NCBI GenBank assembly: GCA_963767685.1
Contig: CAVYEZ010000019.1
Span: 248,001-312,000 of the forward strand
Length of the DNA stretch: 64,000 nucleotides
Reading direction: 5' to 3'
DNA from: Trebonia sp963767685
GTDB taxonomy: Bacteria; Actinomycetota; Actinomycetes; Streptosporangiales; Streptosporangiaceae
Part shown: piece after piece, positions 33,360 to 41,451 of the stretch
Numbering within the stretch: position 1 is the first letter of the stretch
Layout of the letters: every line of letters begins with the position of its first letter
Position numbers and translations under genes: made by a program
Notes under the pieces: generated by a model
The model's input: only the letters and a program-made list of their open reading frames with translations
Database searches by the model: none
Told to the model about the DNA's origin: nothing

Positions 33360-34175
33360 ATGCCCGTTGGCCGCCAACCTCCCCAACCAGGCCCAACGTC
33401 ACGGCTGTGGCCGTCCGGCGGGGTGCACCTCTGGCCGTCGGGGGGACCAAGCGCGGCGCAGACCCATCCTCGCGGGCACCTCGTGTACGCGGCTCGTGGC
33501 GTCTTGTCGGTGCATACGGAACGGGGCACGTCGATCGTTCCCGCCAACCGGGTGGCCTGGACCCCGGCCGGGTTCACGCACTACCACCGCGCCCACGGCG
33601 ACACCGAGATGCGGATCCTGCTCCTGTCGGCGGCCCTGGCCCGGCACCTGCCCGGCCATCCCGCCGTGTTCCTGGTCTCCGGCCTCGCCCGGGAAATCCT
33701 GCTCGCCCTCACCGGCCCGCACAACTACGACCAGGCCGAACGCGGCTACGGCAGCGGCACGCTCGCCCGGCTCCGCCGGGTCCTCGTCGACGAGCTCAAG
33801 GAAGCACGCGAGCAGCCGCTGCAGCTGCCGGAACCGCGCGATGACCGGTTGCAGGCCATCGCCCGGCTGCTGTACGAGGAGCCGGCGGACAACACCTCAC
33901 TGGCCGGGCTCGGGCAGGCGATCGGCGCCAGCGCCCGCACCCTCAGCCGCCTGTTCCACGACGAGCTCGGCCTGACCTTCTACCAGTGGCGCACCCAGCT
34001 GCGCGTGTACCACGCGCTGGTGTTGCTCGCCGACGGCCACGACACGACCAGCGTCGCCCACGCGTGCGGGTGGGCGAACCCCAGCGGCTTCATTGCCGCC
34101 TTCACCGGCATCATCGGCACCACCCCGGGCCGCTACCGGGCCAGCCAGGCACGTCGCGCCCGCCGGGAGGCATAA
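33360..34175 (+). CDS. AraC family transcriptional regulator
   Basis: A 271-residue regulator with an N-terminal cupin (THPRGHLVYAARGVLSVHTERGTSIVPANRVAWTPAGFTHYHRAHG). The C-terminal tandem HTH domain has TSLAGLGQAIGASARTLSRLFHDELGLTFYQWRTQLRVYHALVLLADG and the SVAHACGWANPSGFIAAFTGIIGTTPGRYR signature. ATG 33360 is chosen; the open frame runs upstream into the oxidoreductase gene as shadow. It is probably the regulator of that divergent gene. Confidence 0.9.
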   Translation: MPVGRQPPQPGPTSRLWPSGGVHLWPSGGPSAAQTHPRGHLVYAARGVLSVHTERGTSIVPANRVAWTPAGFTHYHRAHGDTEMRILLLSAALARHLPGHPAVFLVSGLAREILLALTGPHNYDQAERGYGSGTLARLRRVLVDELKEAREQPLQLPEPRDDRLQAIARLLYEEPADNTSLAGLGQAIGASARTLSRLFHDELGLTFYQWRTQLRVYHALVLLADGHDTTSVAHACGWANPSGFIAAFTGIIGTTPGRYRASQARRARREA

Positions 34176-34186
34176 TCCGGCCAGTC

Positions 34187-34627
34187 ATGGAAACGAGAAC
34201 CCCCATGCACGGTCAGAGCGAGAGTCCCCGAGAGTCACGGTCAGAACCCGTCGCCGCGGGGCTGGCCCCGCCGGCTGAACTGCAAACCGACACGGTACCC
34301 GATTCGCTGGTCGCGGACTTCGCCTCGCTGACCACGCCGTACTGCTGGGTGATCACCGAGGACGTGGTGGCCGGCTACGACGGGGCCGAGCCGTCCGCCG
34401 TCGGCAAGTCCGGGCCCGGCCAGGCGGTCGCGGGCGACGTCACCGAGGCCCTGAACGCCGGGCGGTTCTTCCGGCTGGTCGACGGCAAGGGGCGCGAACT
34501 GGCGATCGGGCGACTGTACGACCCCAGCGGCGAGAACGAACTCGCGCCGCTCGACGATTTCGGGCGGCAGAGCCTGGGCGCGCTCAACGTTGAATTTCGC
34601 GCCGAAGGCGACTGGCGGCCCGCCTGA
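34187..34627 (+). CDS. Hypothetical protein
   Basis: A 146-residue soluble acidic protein. The first 35 residues look disordered; the rest (TTPYCWVITEDVVAGYDGAEPSAVGKSGPGQA, FFRLVDGKGRELAIGRLYDP, APLDDFGRQSLGALNVEFRAEGDW) resembles a conserved actinobacterial hypothetical family. No enzyme motif is visible. ATG 34187 (or 34205) starts it, 11 bp after the AraC stop, so co-transcription is possible. Confidence 0.7.
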   Translation: METRTPMHGQSESPRESRSEPVAAGLAPPAELQTDTVPDSLVADFASLTTPYCWVITEDVVAGYDGAEPSAVGKSGPGQAVAGDVTEALNAGRFFRLVDGKGRELAIGRLYDPSGENELAPLDDFGRQSLGALNVEFRAEGDWRPA

Positions 34628-34756
34628 CCTGCGGGTTTCGTCGGCGGTAATGGGCGCCAGGCGGTCCCCCATGAGCGAAATGTTTGCCAGAACCCTGCTG
34701 GGTAGTCGCCTTGAACAAGCCTGACAAGCAGGCTCAACCCGGAGGAGGGGAAGCTC

Positions 34757-34828
34757 ATGTATATCGGTCTCGGAACCGTCGTTCTCATCGTGATCATCGT
34801 TTTGGTCATCTGGATGCTGCGCCGCTGA
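34757..34828 (+). CDS. 23-residue single-helix membrane peptide
   Basis: ATG 34757 follows GGAGGAGGGG (34741-34750) and opens MYIGLGTVV, then almost only Ile/Val/Leu, and ends WMLRR with a stop at 34826-34828. It is one transmembrane helix with a positive C-terminus. Such miniproteins are common in Actinobacteria but usually missed. Strong SD plus composition make it credible; function unknown. Confidence 0.7.
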   Translation: MYIGLGTVVLIVIIVLVIWMLRR

Positions 34829-34954
34829 CCGATGATGTCGGGAGGCGGGTGCCGCACCGTCAGGCTCCCCGGCTGGGCGCCGCGTGGCTCACGGGCGTTA
34901 TGTCCCGTCCACAAGAGCGGTCGACCCAGCCGGGCGCGTAATCGCCTCGTTCGC

Positions 34955-34996
34955 CATTATCGTGTGTTATAGATAAGCAAGGCTTTCACGATAATG
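34955..34996. promoter_or_regulatory. Inverted repeat CATTATCGTG/CACGATAATG
   Basis: CATTATCGTG at 34955-34964 and CACGATAATG at 34987-34996 are perfect 10-base arms around a 22-base A/T-rich spacer. It resembles the repeat at 27421-27462 in layout and in the CATTAT half, so one regulator could bind both (inference). A transcript hairpin ending the upstream miniprotein gene is the alternative. Confidence 0.5.
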
Positions 34997-35201
34997 CGAC
35001 GGGTTGGACCGCGACCCGCAAATCGCGAAGAGGTCGGCGCGGCGATCCGCTGAACTAGAAGTTTACGATTGGCCCGGGGAACTCGGTAGGCTTGACCTGC
35101 ACCGCTTCGGTGGCGCGCGGTGACCGCCGTTGCGCGGAGTGCGGTGTTTCTCATTTCTCTCTGTAAAGTTTCTCGGTTACTTCAGCTTCCCTTCGGAGTC
35201 G

Positions 35202-35221
35202 TGTAAGGTCCTGTAAGGTTC
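35202..35221. repeat. 10-bp tandem repeat
   Basis: TGTAAGGTCC at 35202-35211 is followed by TGTAAGGTTC at 35212-35221. Small, of unknown meaning. Confidence 0.6.
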
Positions 35222-35305
35222 TGTCGGAAACTGGAATGTATCTGTTACCAGCAGGTCTGCGGATTCTCTAGATTTGACGATCGTCGTCCGGTACCTTTTA
35301 CGGTT

Positions 35306-36262
35306 ATGTCTAGCCTTATGCGTAATGGCCTGATGCGTAATGGGCTCATGCCGAATAGCGAAATAAATGACAAACCTGGCTTTTCGGCCATTCGCCGGCT
35401 TGGCGCCGACGACGTGAGGAGCTGCGCCGCGCTTTCCGTGGACCGGGGATGGTGGCCGGAGCGGGGCAAGTGGGCCCTGCTGCTTGACGCGTCCGACGGG
35501 TTCGGGATCGACGCGCCCGACGGCCAGGGCCTAGCCGGAACGGTGGTGGTGACCCGGTGGGGCACCGAGCGCGCCGCGATCGGCATGATGCTCATCGCGT
35601 CGCGGTACGGGGGACAGGGACTCGGCCGGGCGCTCATGGAACACGCGCTGAGCGTGGCCGGTGAGGGCGCCGCCGTCTCGCTTTACGCCACCGACTCGGG
35701 CCGGCCGCTGTACGACAAGCTCGGCTTCCAGCCGGTCCGCAGGAGCGTCGCGTTCCGCGGGCGGTTTCACTCCGACCCGCAGACTCACAGCGGCAAGAAG
35801 GATGAGGCGCCCGCCGAGACGGCCGGGACGCCGGGGGACATCCGCGGCGTCACCGAAGCGGACCTCCCGGCGATCCTCACCCTGGACCGGACCGTGTACG
35901 GCGCGGACAGGGAACGGATCCTCGGCCGCATGTCGGCCTTCGCGGACCGGTTCGTCGTCCTCGAGGCCGACGACGGCATCGTCGGCTACGCCGCCGCGTG
36001 GCGCACAGAAGCGTTTTTGTTCATCGGCCCGCTGGTGGCCCCGGACGGGACGGCGGCTAGGCGCCTCGTCACCGAGCTGGCCGCGAACTCACCGGTCGCG
36101 GTCCGCCTCGACCTGGACCCGGACCGACCCGAGCTGCCCGGCTGGGCCCGCGATCACGGACTGATGGCGACCGAGCGGACGGTCTGCATGACCCATGGTG
36201 ACCTCACCCCGCGCGGTATTCCTGAGCGCCTCTTCACCCCGATTTCCGTGGCCATGGCCTGA
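35306..36262 (+). CDS. Two-domain GNAT acetyltransferase
   Basis: A 318-residue protein. Residues ~28-150 form a GNAT domain with motif A IGMMLIASRYGGQGLGRALMEHALS and LYDKLGFQPVRRSVAFRG. Residues ~175-318 are a second, degenerate acetyltransferase-like domain (IRGVTEADLPAILTLDRTVYGADRERIL..., YAAAWRTEAFLFIGPLVA), as in YitH/HolE-type proteins. The start is ambiguous: ATGs at 35306, 35318, 35333 and 35348 are in frame, and none has a good SD. The acetyl acceptor is unknown. Confidence 0.85.
   Translation: MSSLMRNGLMRNGLMPNSEINDKPGFSAIRRLGADDVRSCAALSVDRGWWPERGKWALLLDASDGFGIDAPDGQGLAGTVVVTRWGTERAAIGMMLIASRYGGQGLGRALMEHALSVAGEGAAVSLYATDSGRPLYDKLGFQPVRRSVAFRGRFHSDPQTHSGKKDEAPAETAGTPGDIRGVTEADLPAILTLDRTVYGADRERILGRMSAFADRFVVLEADDGIVGYAAAWRTEAFLFIGPLVAPDGTAARRLVTELAANSPVAVRLDLDPDRPELPGWARDHGLMATERTVCMTHGDLTPRGIPERLFTPISVAMA
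35318..35347 (+). repeat. 15-bp tandem repeat at the acetyltransferase start
   Basis: ATGCGTAATGGCCTG at 35318-35332 is repeated as ATGCGTAATGGGCTC at 35333-35347, giving MRNGL-MRNGL and several in-frame start codons. Confidence 0.75.
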
Positions 36263-36356
36263 TTACATCCGCTGTAAGGAAATTTGGCGCGAGTCGCCCG
36301 CTCGGCCGACGCCGGGGTGAGAGGCTTCCTCTTATGACATCGAGGAGCTCACGCTG

Positions 36357-37163
36357 ATGTGGAATTTGAAGAACGCGGCCCGTGAACTGGCCCCCGTCGC
36401 TCGCGCGTTCCCCTCCCACCCGGTGCGTGTGATCAAGGCGCTGCCCGACGAGTGGCGGCAGCGGATGCAGCACACGTCCGTGGCCGAGGCGGACTTCGAC
36501 GATGACTGGAATGAGCACCTGCACGGCCTGCTCGGCGCGCCCTGGCCCTGCCCGGAGGTCGAGCAGCTGAACGACCTGCTGGCGGAGGTCGGGAAGCTGC
36601 TAGCAGAAAAAGGGTTCGGGACGGGCCTGCACACCTATGGCTGGTACAGCGACGCGGACGTTGACATGTGCTCCGCGATCTGGTGCACGATCCGCCACCG
36701 CCGGCCCGAGGTCGTGATGGAGACCGGCGTGGCTCACGGCGTGAGCAGCCGGGTGGTGCTTGAGGCGCTCAACCGGAACGACCGCGGGCACCTGTGGAGC
36801 ATTGACATCGCCAACCCGCTCAACCGGAGCGTGCACGGGCAGGAGGGGGCCGCCGTCACCGACGCGTGCCGCCCGCGCTGGACGTACGTGGAGGGCGAGA
36901 GCAGGCTGCGGATGCCGCCGCTGGTCAAAGAGGTCGGCAAGGTGGAGCTGTTCGTCCACGATAGCCTGCACACGTTCAAGAACACGCTGTTCGAGATGGA
37001 GCAGGCCGCATCCGTCATGCCGTCCGGCGGGGTCATGCTCATCGACGACATCAGGAGCCATGACGGCTTCCTGACCTTCGCGAAGCGCCACCCCGAGTTC
37101 CAGACCATCCTCGTCTCGACGCTGGATGGCATCGGGGCGATCGGCATCGCCGTCTCCGGCTAG
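36357..37163 (+). CDS. Class I SAM-dependent methyltransferase (Methyltransf_24-like)
   Basis: A 268-residue protein. The SAM-binding region VVMETGVAHGVSSRVVLEAL uses the ETGxxxGxS form of motif I, followed by LWSIDIANP. The acidic metal/substrate positions are in VELFVHDSLHTFKN and GGVMLIDDIRSHDG. These features are typical of rhamnosyl O-methyltransferase/CmcI-like enzymes. ATG 36357 has GAGGAG 9 bases upstream. It may modify a sugar or natural product. No glycosyltransferase is next to it. Convergent with the FAD oxidoreductase gene. Confidence 0.82.
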   Translation: MWNLKNAARELAPVARAFPSHPVRVIKALPDEWRQRMQHTSVAEADFDDDWNEHLHGLLGAPWPCPEVEQLNDLLAEVGKLLAEKGFGTGLHTYGWYSDADVDMCSAIWCTIRHRRPEVVMETGVAHGVSSRVVLEALNRNDRGHLWSIDIANPLNRSVHGQEGAAVTDACRPRWTYVEGESRLRMPPLVKEVGKVELFVHDSLHTFKNTLFEMEQAASVMPSGGVMLIDDIRSHDGFLTFAKRHPEFQTILVSTLDGIGAIGIAVSG

Positions 37164-37174
37164 CAAGGTCACAA

Positions 37175-37189
37175 CCGTTCCCCGAACGG
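37175..37189. terminator. Short hairpin between convergent genes
   Basis: CCGTTC at 37175-37180 and GAACGG at 37184-37189, loop CCC, lie between the methyltransferase and FAD oxidoreductase stops. The stem is short and has no T-run, so terminator function is uncertain. It has the same core as the other hairpins. Confidence 0.4.
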
Positions 37190-37203
37190 GTGGTGGATGG
37201 CTC

Positions 37204-38433
37204 TTAACCGGCCGCCACCGGTTCGGGCCGGGCGAGACCCGGACCCCGGCGCGCCCGGCGGGCTACCGACTTGGCCAGCTGGGCCACGGTGTAGTGGGTT
37301 CCGGCGATGAACCGCACCCCCGGGCCGAGGCTCGCCATCGTGTGGGCACCCGCGAAGTACAGGCCAGGGATGCTCGATTCCCCGGCTCGGTTCACCTCGG
37401 GACAGCCAACGCGCGTCCGCAGGCCCGTCAGGATCTCCTCCGACAGGAACGACAGCCGCGACACGTCAATGCGGAAGCCCGTTCCCGCGATGACGTGATC
37501 GGCCTCGATGCTTGACCGCTGGGGGCCGTCAAGGTGCAGCCGCACCCCGCTCCCCTGCGGCTCGGCCGACTTGAGCCGGTGGCCGGTCAGCACGTCGAGC
37601 ACGCCCTCAACGCGTTCGCGGAGCCACCACGCCCCCTTCGGCCCCAGAGCGGTCAGCGCCTTGTTAGCCCGGACGGCCGGGGGCAGCAGCCGGAACGCGT
37701 CCGGGGAGACAAAGACAACGCAGCCCCAGCCCTCGCAGAGCATGGTCGGCGGCTTCATGACGTAATCGATGAGCCGGAGTTCGGGCGCGACCGCCTCCTC
37801 CCACCTGAGCACCTGCCGACGGGCGATGACCTGGACCTCGGCACCCTGCTCGTGCAGCAGCGCCGCGGTTTGCAGCGAGGACTGCCCGGCGCCGACCACC
37901 GCCACTCGCCTGCCGCGGAAACTGTCCAGGCGGTCATGCACGGCGCTGTGCGTCATGAGGTCGGAGGGCAGCCCGGACAACTCGTCGGGAACGTAAGCGT
38001 ACGGCAGCACGCCCGTGGCGACGATAACCTGCCGGACGAACGCCGGGGCTTCTTCGGCGAACTCCACCTTGAATCCGTCACCGCTCGGAACAACGCTTGT
38101 AACCGTTAGATCGCGGATGTCAGGCACTAGCTGCTCGGTGAACCAATCGGCGTACCCCAGGAAACGGTCAAGTGATAGGGGCCCCACCCTAGCAACATAG
38201 TCGTCGAATCCGTGCAGCTGAGAATACGCCGCAATGTCATAGCCACGCGCCGGGGTGGAGATTGCCGAGCCATAAGGTTCTGATTTAAGGAATAGACCAA
38301 GAGGCATGTGGGCGCGCCATGTATTCATTGGACGGCCGACTACCGTGTGTTCGATCCCGCGCTCCCTTAGGTGCGTGGAGATCGACAGGCCAAAAGGGCC
38401 TGCGCCAATGACAAGGACGTCATTGATGGCCAT
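37204..38433 (-). CDS. FAD/NAD(P)-dependent oxidoreductase
   Basis: A 409-residue flavoprotein monooxygenase-like enzyme. It starts DVLVIGAGPFGLSISTHLRERG, the FAD-binding Rossmann motif. It has ATGVLPYAYVPDEL and a second dinucleotide motif RVAVVGAGQSSLQTAALLHEQG for NAD(P)H. The C-terminal GLYFAGAHTMASLGPGVRFIAGTHY follows. This layout matches lysine/ornithine N-hydroxylase-like or flavin monooxygenase relatives annotated as SidA/IucD-like oxidoreductases; the substrate is not clear. ATG 38433 with AAGGGGA upstream is chosen over 38553, which adds a Cys-rich stretch without SD. Confidence 0.87.
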   Translation of the reverse strand: MAINDVLVIGAGPFGLSISTHLRERGIEHTVVGRPMNTWRAHMPLGLFLKSEPYGSAISTPARGYDIAAYSQLHGFDDYVARVGPLSLDRFLGYADWFTEQLVPDIRDLTVTSVVPSGDGFKVEFAEEAPAFVRQVIVATGVLPYAYVPDELSGLPSDLMTHSAVHDRLDSFRGRRVAVVGAGQSSLQTAALLHEQGAEVQVIARRQVLRWEEAVAPELRLIDYVMKPPTMLCEGWGCVVFVSPDAFRLLPPAVRANKALTALGPKGAWWLRERVEGVLDVLTGHRLKSAEPQGSGVRLHLDGPQRSSIEADHVIAGTGFRIDVSRLSFLSEEILTGLRTRVGCPEVNRAGESSIPGLYFAGAHTMASLGPGVRFIAGTHYTVAQLAKSVARRARRGPGLARPEPVAAG

Positions 38434-38983
38434 GAAGCGGTCCCCTTCCCAAGACGTGTGCGCACAGTAATCGTATGGCAACTTTCCGTCGATGTCTGCC
38501 GCCTCGCAGAAGTTATAGAGGCAATGCAGAAGTTGACCGGGAAAAGGCTCCACGACAAGAAGCTATCCAAGTGGATCGCCGCCTCCATTGTCAATTAACT
38601 CGCGAGGATGTGTCGGCGCTTCAGAAGCTTCTAAGCAAGTTCTCGGCCACCTCAGATTTCCGGATGAGTATAAGCGACAGCCGCTCGTCAATGGTACTGA
38701 ACGAATTGTTATGCGTGCCACTCCGGACACTCACCTTCCGTAGTGGTCCGGTAACCTGCGGTCAGGGGTTTGAGCGGTCCCGATGGTATGGGGCATTCTG
38801 GGTGCGGGTTGCGTGCATGAGCCTCGAAGAGCGCGGAGACCGGTTGCCGTGCGCCGGCGTCAGGCGAGGCGTCGGTTAGCGGTTCCACATCCTCATACAC
38901 TCCGTTCCGGGCAATAGGTTGCCCGGAACGGGCGTCGCGGCGCTACCGTCGGCACCCGCCGGAGGGTGCCTGAACGATAGTGC
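38434..38983. other. Low-GC intergenic region
   Basis: About 550 bp, of which 38434-38720 is close to 50 % GC, unlike its neighbours. A plus-strand frame at 38475-38879 contains LTREDVSALQKLLSKFS, which looks like the start of a helical actinobacterial protein, but no SD or family supports a gene. It may be transferred or decayed DNA. The only firm element is the hairpin at 38902-38931. Confidence 0.5.
38902..38931 (-). terminator. Hairpin downstream of msrA
   Basis: CCGTTCCGGGCAA at 38902-38914 and TTGCCCGGAACGG at 38919-38931 form a perfect 13-base stem with loop TAGG. It lies about 50 bp after the msrA stop. No T-run follows on the minus strand, so it may act as an I-shaped actinobacterial terminator. 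Confidence 0.7.
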
Positions 38984-39499
38984 TCACGAGGAGACGCTGT
39001 CCGAGCGGTGCGGCAGCTTCCAGCCGGGGCGCACGAAGTGGCACGTGTACCCGTCGGGGTAGCGCTCCAGGTAGTCCTGGTGCTCGGGCTCGGCCTCCCA
39101 GAAGGGCCCGGCTGGCGTCACCTCGGTGACCACCTTGCCCGGCCACAGGCCAGAGGCGTCGACGTCGGCGATCGTGTCCTCGGCCGTCTGCCGCTGGGCG
39201 TCGCTGAGGTAGAAGATGGCCGACCGGTAACTGGTTCCGAGGTCGTTACCCTGCCGGTTCAGCGTGGTCGGGTCGTGGATCTGGAAGAAGAACTCCAGCA
39301 GGTCCCGGTACGAGATCTTGTCCGGGTCAAAGGTGATCTCGATCGCCTCGGCATGGCCGTGGTGGTTGCGGTAGGTGGCGTTCGGTACGTCGCCGCCCGT
39401 GTACCCGACTCGCGTCGAGATCACGCCGGGGAGCTTGCGGACGAGGTCCTGTACTCCCCAGAAGCAGCCGCCGGCCAGGATGGCCTTCTCGGTGGTCAT
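38984..39499 (-). CDS. msrA: Peptide methionine sulfoxide reductase MsrA
   Basis: A 171-residue enzyme that reduces the S-epimer of methionine sulfoxide in proteins. The active site is GGCFWG with catalytic Cys12. GYTGGDVPNATYRNHHGHAEAIEITFDP, HDPTTLNRQGNDLGTSYRSAIFY and EHQDYLERYPDGYTCHFVRPGWK are standard. The Cys in GYTCHF may be a resolving residue. ATG 39499 overlaps the msrB stop (ATGA), so the pair is one operon against oxidative damage. Confidence 0.97.
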   Translation of the reverse strand: MTTEKAILAGGCFWGVQDLVRKLPGVISTRVGYTGGDVPNATYRNHHGHAEAIEITFDPDKISYRDLLEFFFQIHDPTTLNRQGNDLGTSYRSAIFYLSDAQRQTAEDTIADVDASGLWPGKVVTEVTPAGPFWEAEPEHQDYLERYPDGYTCHFVRPGWKLPHRSDSVSS

Positions 39500-39966
39500 G
39501 ATGTGCTCCCATTGTCGTGCTCGGGTCCGAATAGCTTGCGGTAGGCGGCATGGCCTTCGCGGTCCAGGTCGTCGAGCGGGATGAAGCGGAGGGCGGCGGA
39601 GTTGACGCAGTAGCGCCGGCCCCCGGCGGCCGCGGGCCCGTCAGAGAAGACGTGGCCCAGGTGGCTGTCGCCGTGCGCGGAACGGACCTCCGTCCTGAGC
39701 ATCAGGTGGCTGAAGTCCCGGCGCTCGACCACGTTGCCCGGCTCGACCGGCACCGTAAAGCTCGGCCAGCCGGTGCCGCTGTCGTACTTGTTGACCGAGG
39801 CGAACAGCGGCTCGCCAGAGACGATGTCGACGTAGAGACCGGGCTCCTTGTTGTCCCAGTACTCGTTGCGAAACGCTGGCTCGGTGCCCTTCCGCTGGGT
39901 GACCTGGTACTGCTCGGGTGTCAGCTGCGCGACCGCCTCGGGATCCTTGAGGTAGTTGTTCGGCAC
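39496..39966 (-). CDS. msrB: Peptide methionine sulfoxide reductase MsrB
   Basis: A 156-residue enzyme that reduces the R-epimer of methionine sulfoxide. Catalytic Cys120 is in GGRRYCVNSAALRFIP, and SGEPLFASVNKYDSGTGWPSF and DSHLGHVF are present. The zinc-binding CxxC pairs of many MsrBs are absent and Cys120 is the only cysteine, so it belongs to the zinc-free type and lacks an internal resolving Cys. First gene of the msrB-msrA operon; ATG 39966. Confidence 0.96.
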   Translation of the reverse strand: MPNNYLKDPEAVAQLTPEQYQVTQRKGTEPAFRNEYWDNKEPGLYVDIVSGEPLFASVNKYDSGTGWPSFTVPVEPGNVVERRDFSHLMLRTEVRSAHGDSHLGHVFSDGPAAAGGRRYCVNSAALRFIPLDDLDREGHAAYRKLFGPEHDNGSTS

Positions 39967-40104
39967 GATTGGCTCCTTTGCCGAGGATGCCGCCCGCTGG
40001 ATGCGGGCTGACCATCCATCAGGTATGCAACCCGGTAGCGGTCACCGCTGTTCCGGCGGGTGGCTCCGGCGCGGCCGGCGGGCCGGGCGGTTATGGCGAC
40101 GGTC

Positions 40105-40240
40105 TGCGGTGTGGTTCCACGGCGGCAACCTTGCCCGGTCGCGCTACTACTCCCTCTACCTGGCCCTGCAGCTCAAGGCGCGCATGGAGGGCATCCCGAC
40201 ACCGGTCTACAAGCGCGCCGAGGTGCACCACGCCGGATAG
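40105..40240 (+). pseudogene. C-terminal remnant of a flavin-containing monooxygenase
   Basis: The frame ending at the TAG 40238-40240 reads VWFHGGNLARSRYYSLYLALQLKARMEG then IPTPVYKRAEVHHAG. This is the familiar last ~45 residues of actinobacterial FAD-dependent monooxygenase/putative flavoprotein genes (GGNLxxSRxYSxxLALQLKARxEGIPTPVY). Nothing of the FAD or NADPH domains is present upstream, where msrB begins on the other strand. It is a dead fragment. Confidence 0.65.
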
Positions 40241-40257
40241 CCCGATGACCGGTCGCG

Positions 40258-41451
40258 TCACCCGGCGCCCAGCGCCAGCAGGGACACGGCCGCGGCCCGC
40301 TGGATGAGATCACCGTCGGTCTCCTGCCGGACGCTGTGCATCGACTCGGCGAAGGTCTGGCCCGTCCGCAGGTACCGGTGCAGGGCGACCATGACCGGCA
40401 CGGCGGCCTGATCGTTCAGCGGGACGACGCTCGCGATGATTCCGGCCGTGCCAAGCGGCAGCAGGCTGCTGACCAGGCCAAGCAGCTCGTCGGCGCCGAC
40501 CGGGGCCAGGAGGCCGGAGTCGCAGCTCGACAGCACCAGCCGGTACGGCGCCCGGCCGAGCTGCTCGAAGTCGTAGACGGTGAGCGGCCCGTCGTGCATG
40601 CGCAGCGACGAGAACAGCGGGCTGTCGGCGCGGAAGCGCCCGTGCGCGGCGATGTGGGCCAGCCAGGCACCGTCGAGCGCGGACAGCACCTGCCCGGCCG
40701 TCGCCTCGCCGTCCGACAGCACCGTGACCTCGTCGTAGAGCTGGGCTACCAGCGGCACCTCGGCGCCGTGCGCGGTGGCCTGGGCCCGCAGCTCCGCGGC
40801 GCCCAGCGTGAACCGGTGCTCGTCCAGCACCTCCAGCCCCCGCCTGCATGCGCCGAGCAAGCGGCGCGGCTGGCCCGCCGCGTTCGCCGGGAGCGCCTCG
40901 CCCAGCCAGCCGGTGGCCCGGGCCATCGCCGGGCCGCGCCGCCGGCTCCGCGCGACCGCGGTGAGATGCCGGTCGGCCTCGGCCCGGCGGCCGAGGTCCA
41001 AGGCCGCCCGCCCGGCCAGCAAGTGCGCATTCGCGGCCTCGCCGGAGCCGAGTTCCTCCAGTTCGATGGCGGCTAGGTTCGCCGCGCGCAGCAGTCGGCC
41101 GGTCACCGGGCCGACCGCGTACTGCGCCCGGATTAGCACCAGCCTGGCGTGGGCCGCCAGCCAGGCGTTCTGCTGGGACCGGAACAGCCGGTAGGCCTCC
41201 TGGGCGCGATCCATGGCTTCCTGCGGCTGCGCGGCGGCCAGCGCGCAGTTCGCCGCCGCCAGCAGGAGCTCGGCCTTCTTCGTGGACCGGCCGCGGGCCT
41301 GCTCGATGTCGCGCACCGCGTCGTCGGCCTCGGCGAGCGCGTCGCTGACCAGCCCGGCCGCCAGCAGTGCGTCGCAGCGGTCAAGGCTGAGTTCCGGCGT
41401 CGGTTGGCTGGAACAAGTGGTTCCGAAGGTAGCCGATGAGACACTTCGCAT
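40258..41451 (-). CDS. CHAT domain protein with TPR-like N-terminus, apparently shortened
   Basis: A 397-residue caspase-like CHAT protein. Counting from ATG 41451, helical TPR-like repeats cover ~15-225. The CHAT core follows with catalytic dyad His270 (LAHIAAHGRFRAD) and Cys310 (RLVLSSCDSGLL). Actinobacterial relatives that I recall are about 800-1000 residues. Here the sequence jumps from AELRAQATAHGAE straight to VPLVAQLYDEVTVLSDGEAT, skipping ~250 residues that usually hold the first half of the CHAT domain. N-terminal TPRs also seem lost. Its start region overlaps the divergent subtilase gene. Activity is uncertain although the dyad remains. Confidence 0.75.
   Translation of the reverse strand: MRSVSSATFGTTCSSQPTPELSLDRCDALLAAGLVSDALAEADDAVRDIEQARGRSTKKAELLLAAANCALAAAQPQEAMDRAQEAYRLFRSQQNAWLAAHARLVLIRAQYAVGPVTGRLLRAANLAAIELEELGSGEAANAHLLAGRAALDLGRRAEADRHLTAVARSRRRGPAMARATGWLGEALPANAAGQPRRLLGACRRGLEVLDEHRFTLGAAELRAQATAHGAEVPLVAQLYDEVTVLSDGEATAGQVLSALDGAWLAHIAAHGRFRADSPLFSSLRMHDGPLTVYDFEQLGRAPYRLVLSSCDSGLLAPVGADELLGLVSSLLPLGTAGIIASVVPLNDQAAVPVMVALHRYLRTGQTFAESMHSVRQETDGDLIQRAAAVSLLALGAG

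Larger units (their letters stand above)
34829..35305. other. Intergenic region with inverted and tandem repeats
   Basis: About 480 bp, with lower GC than its surroundings, especially 34950-35300. It holds the inverted repeat at 34955-34996 and the tandem repeat at 35202-35221. A 65-codon minus-strand frame at 34957-35154 has no convincing start or domain. Confidence 0.6.

Noticed and set aside
34957..35154. Minus-strand 65-codon frame in the repeat-rich gap
   Set aside because: No SD, basic composition and no similarity.
38475..38879. Plus-strand 134-codon frame as a gene
   Set aside because: Only a short helical segment looks protein-like; start and end lack support.
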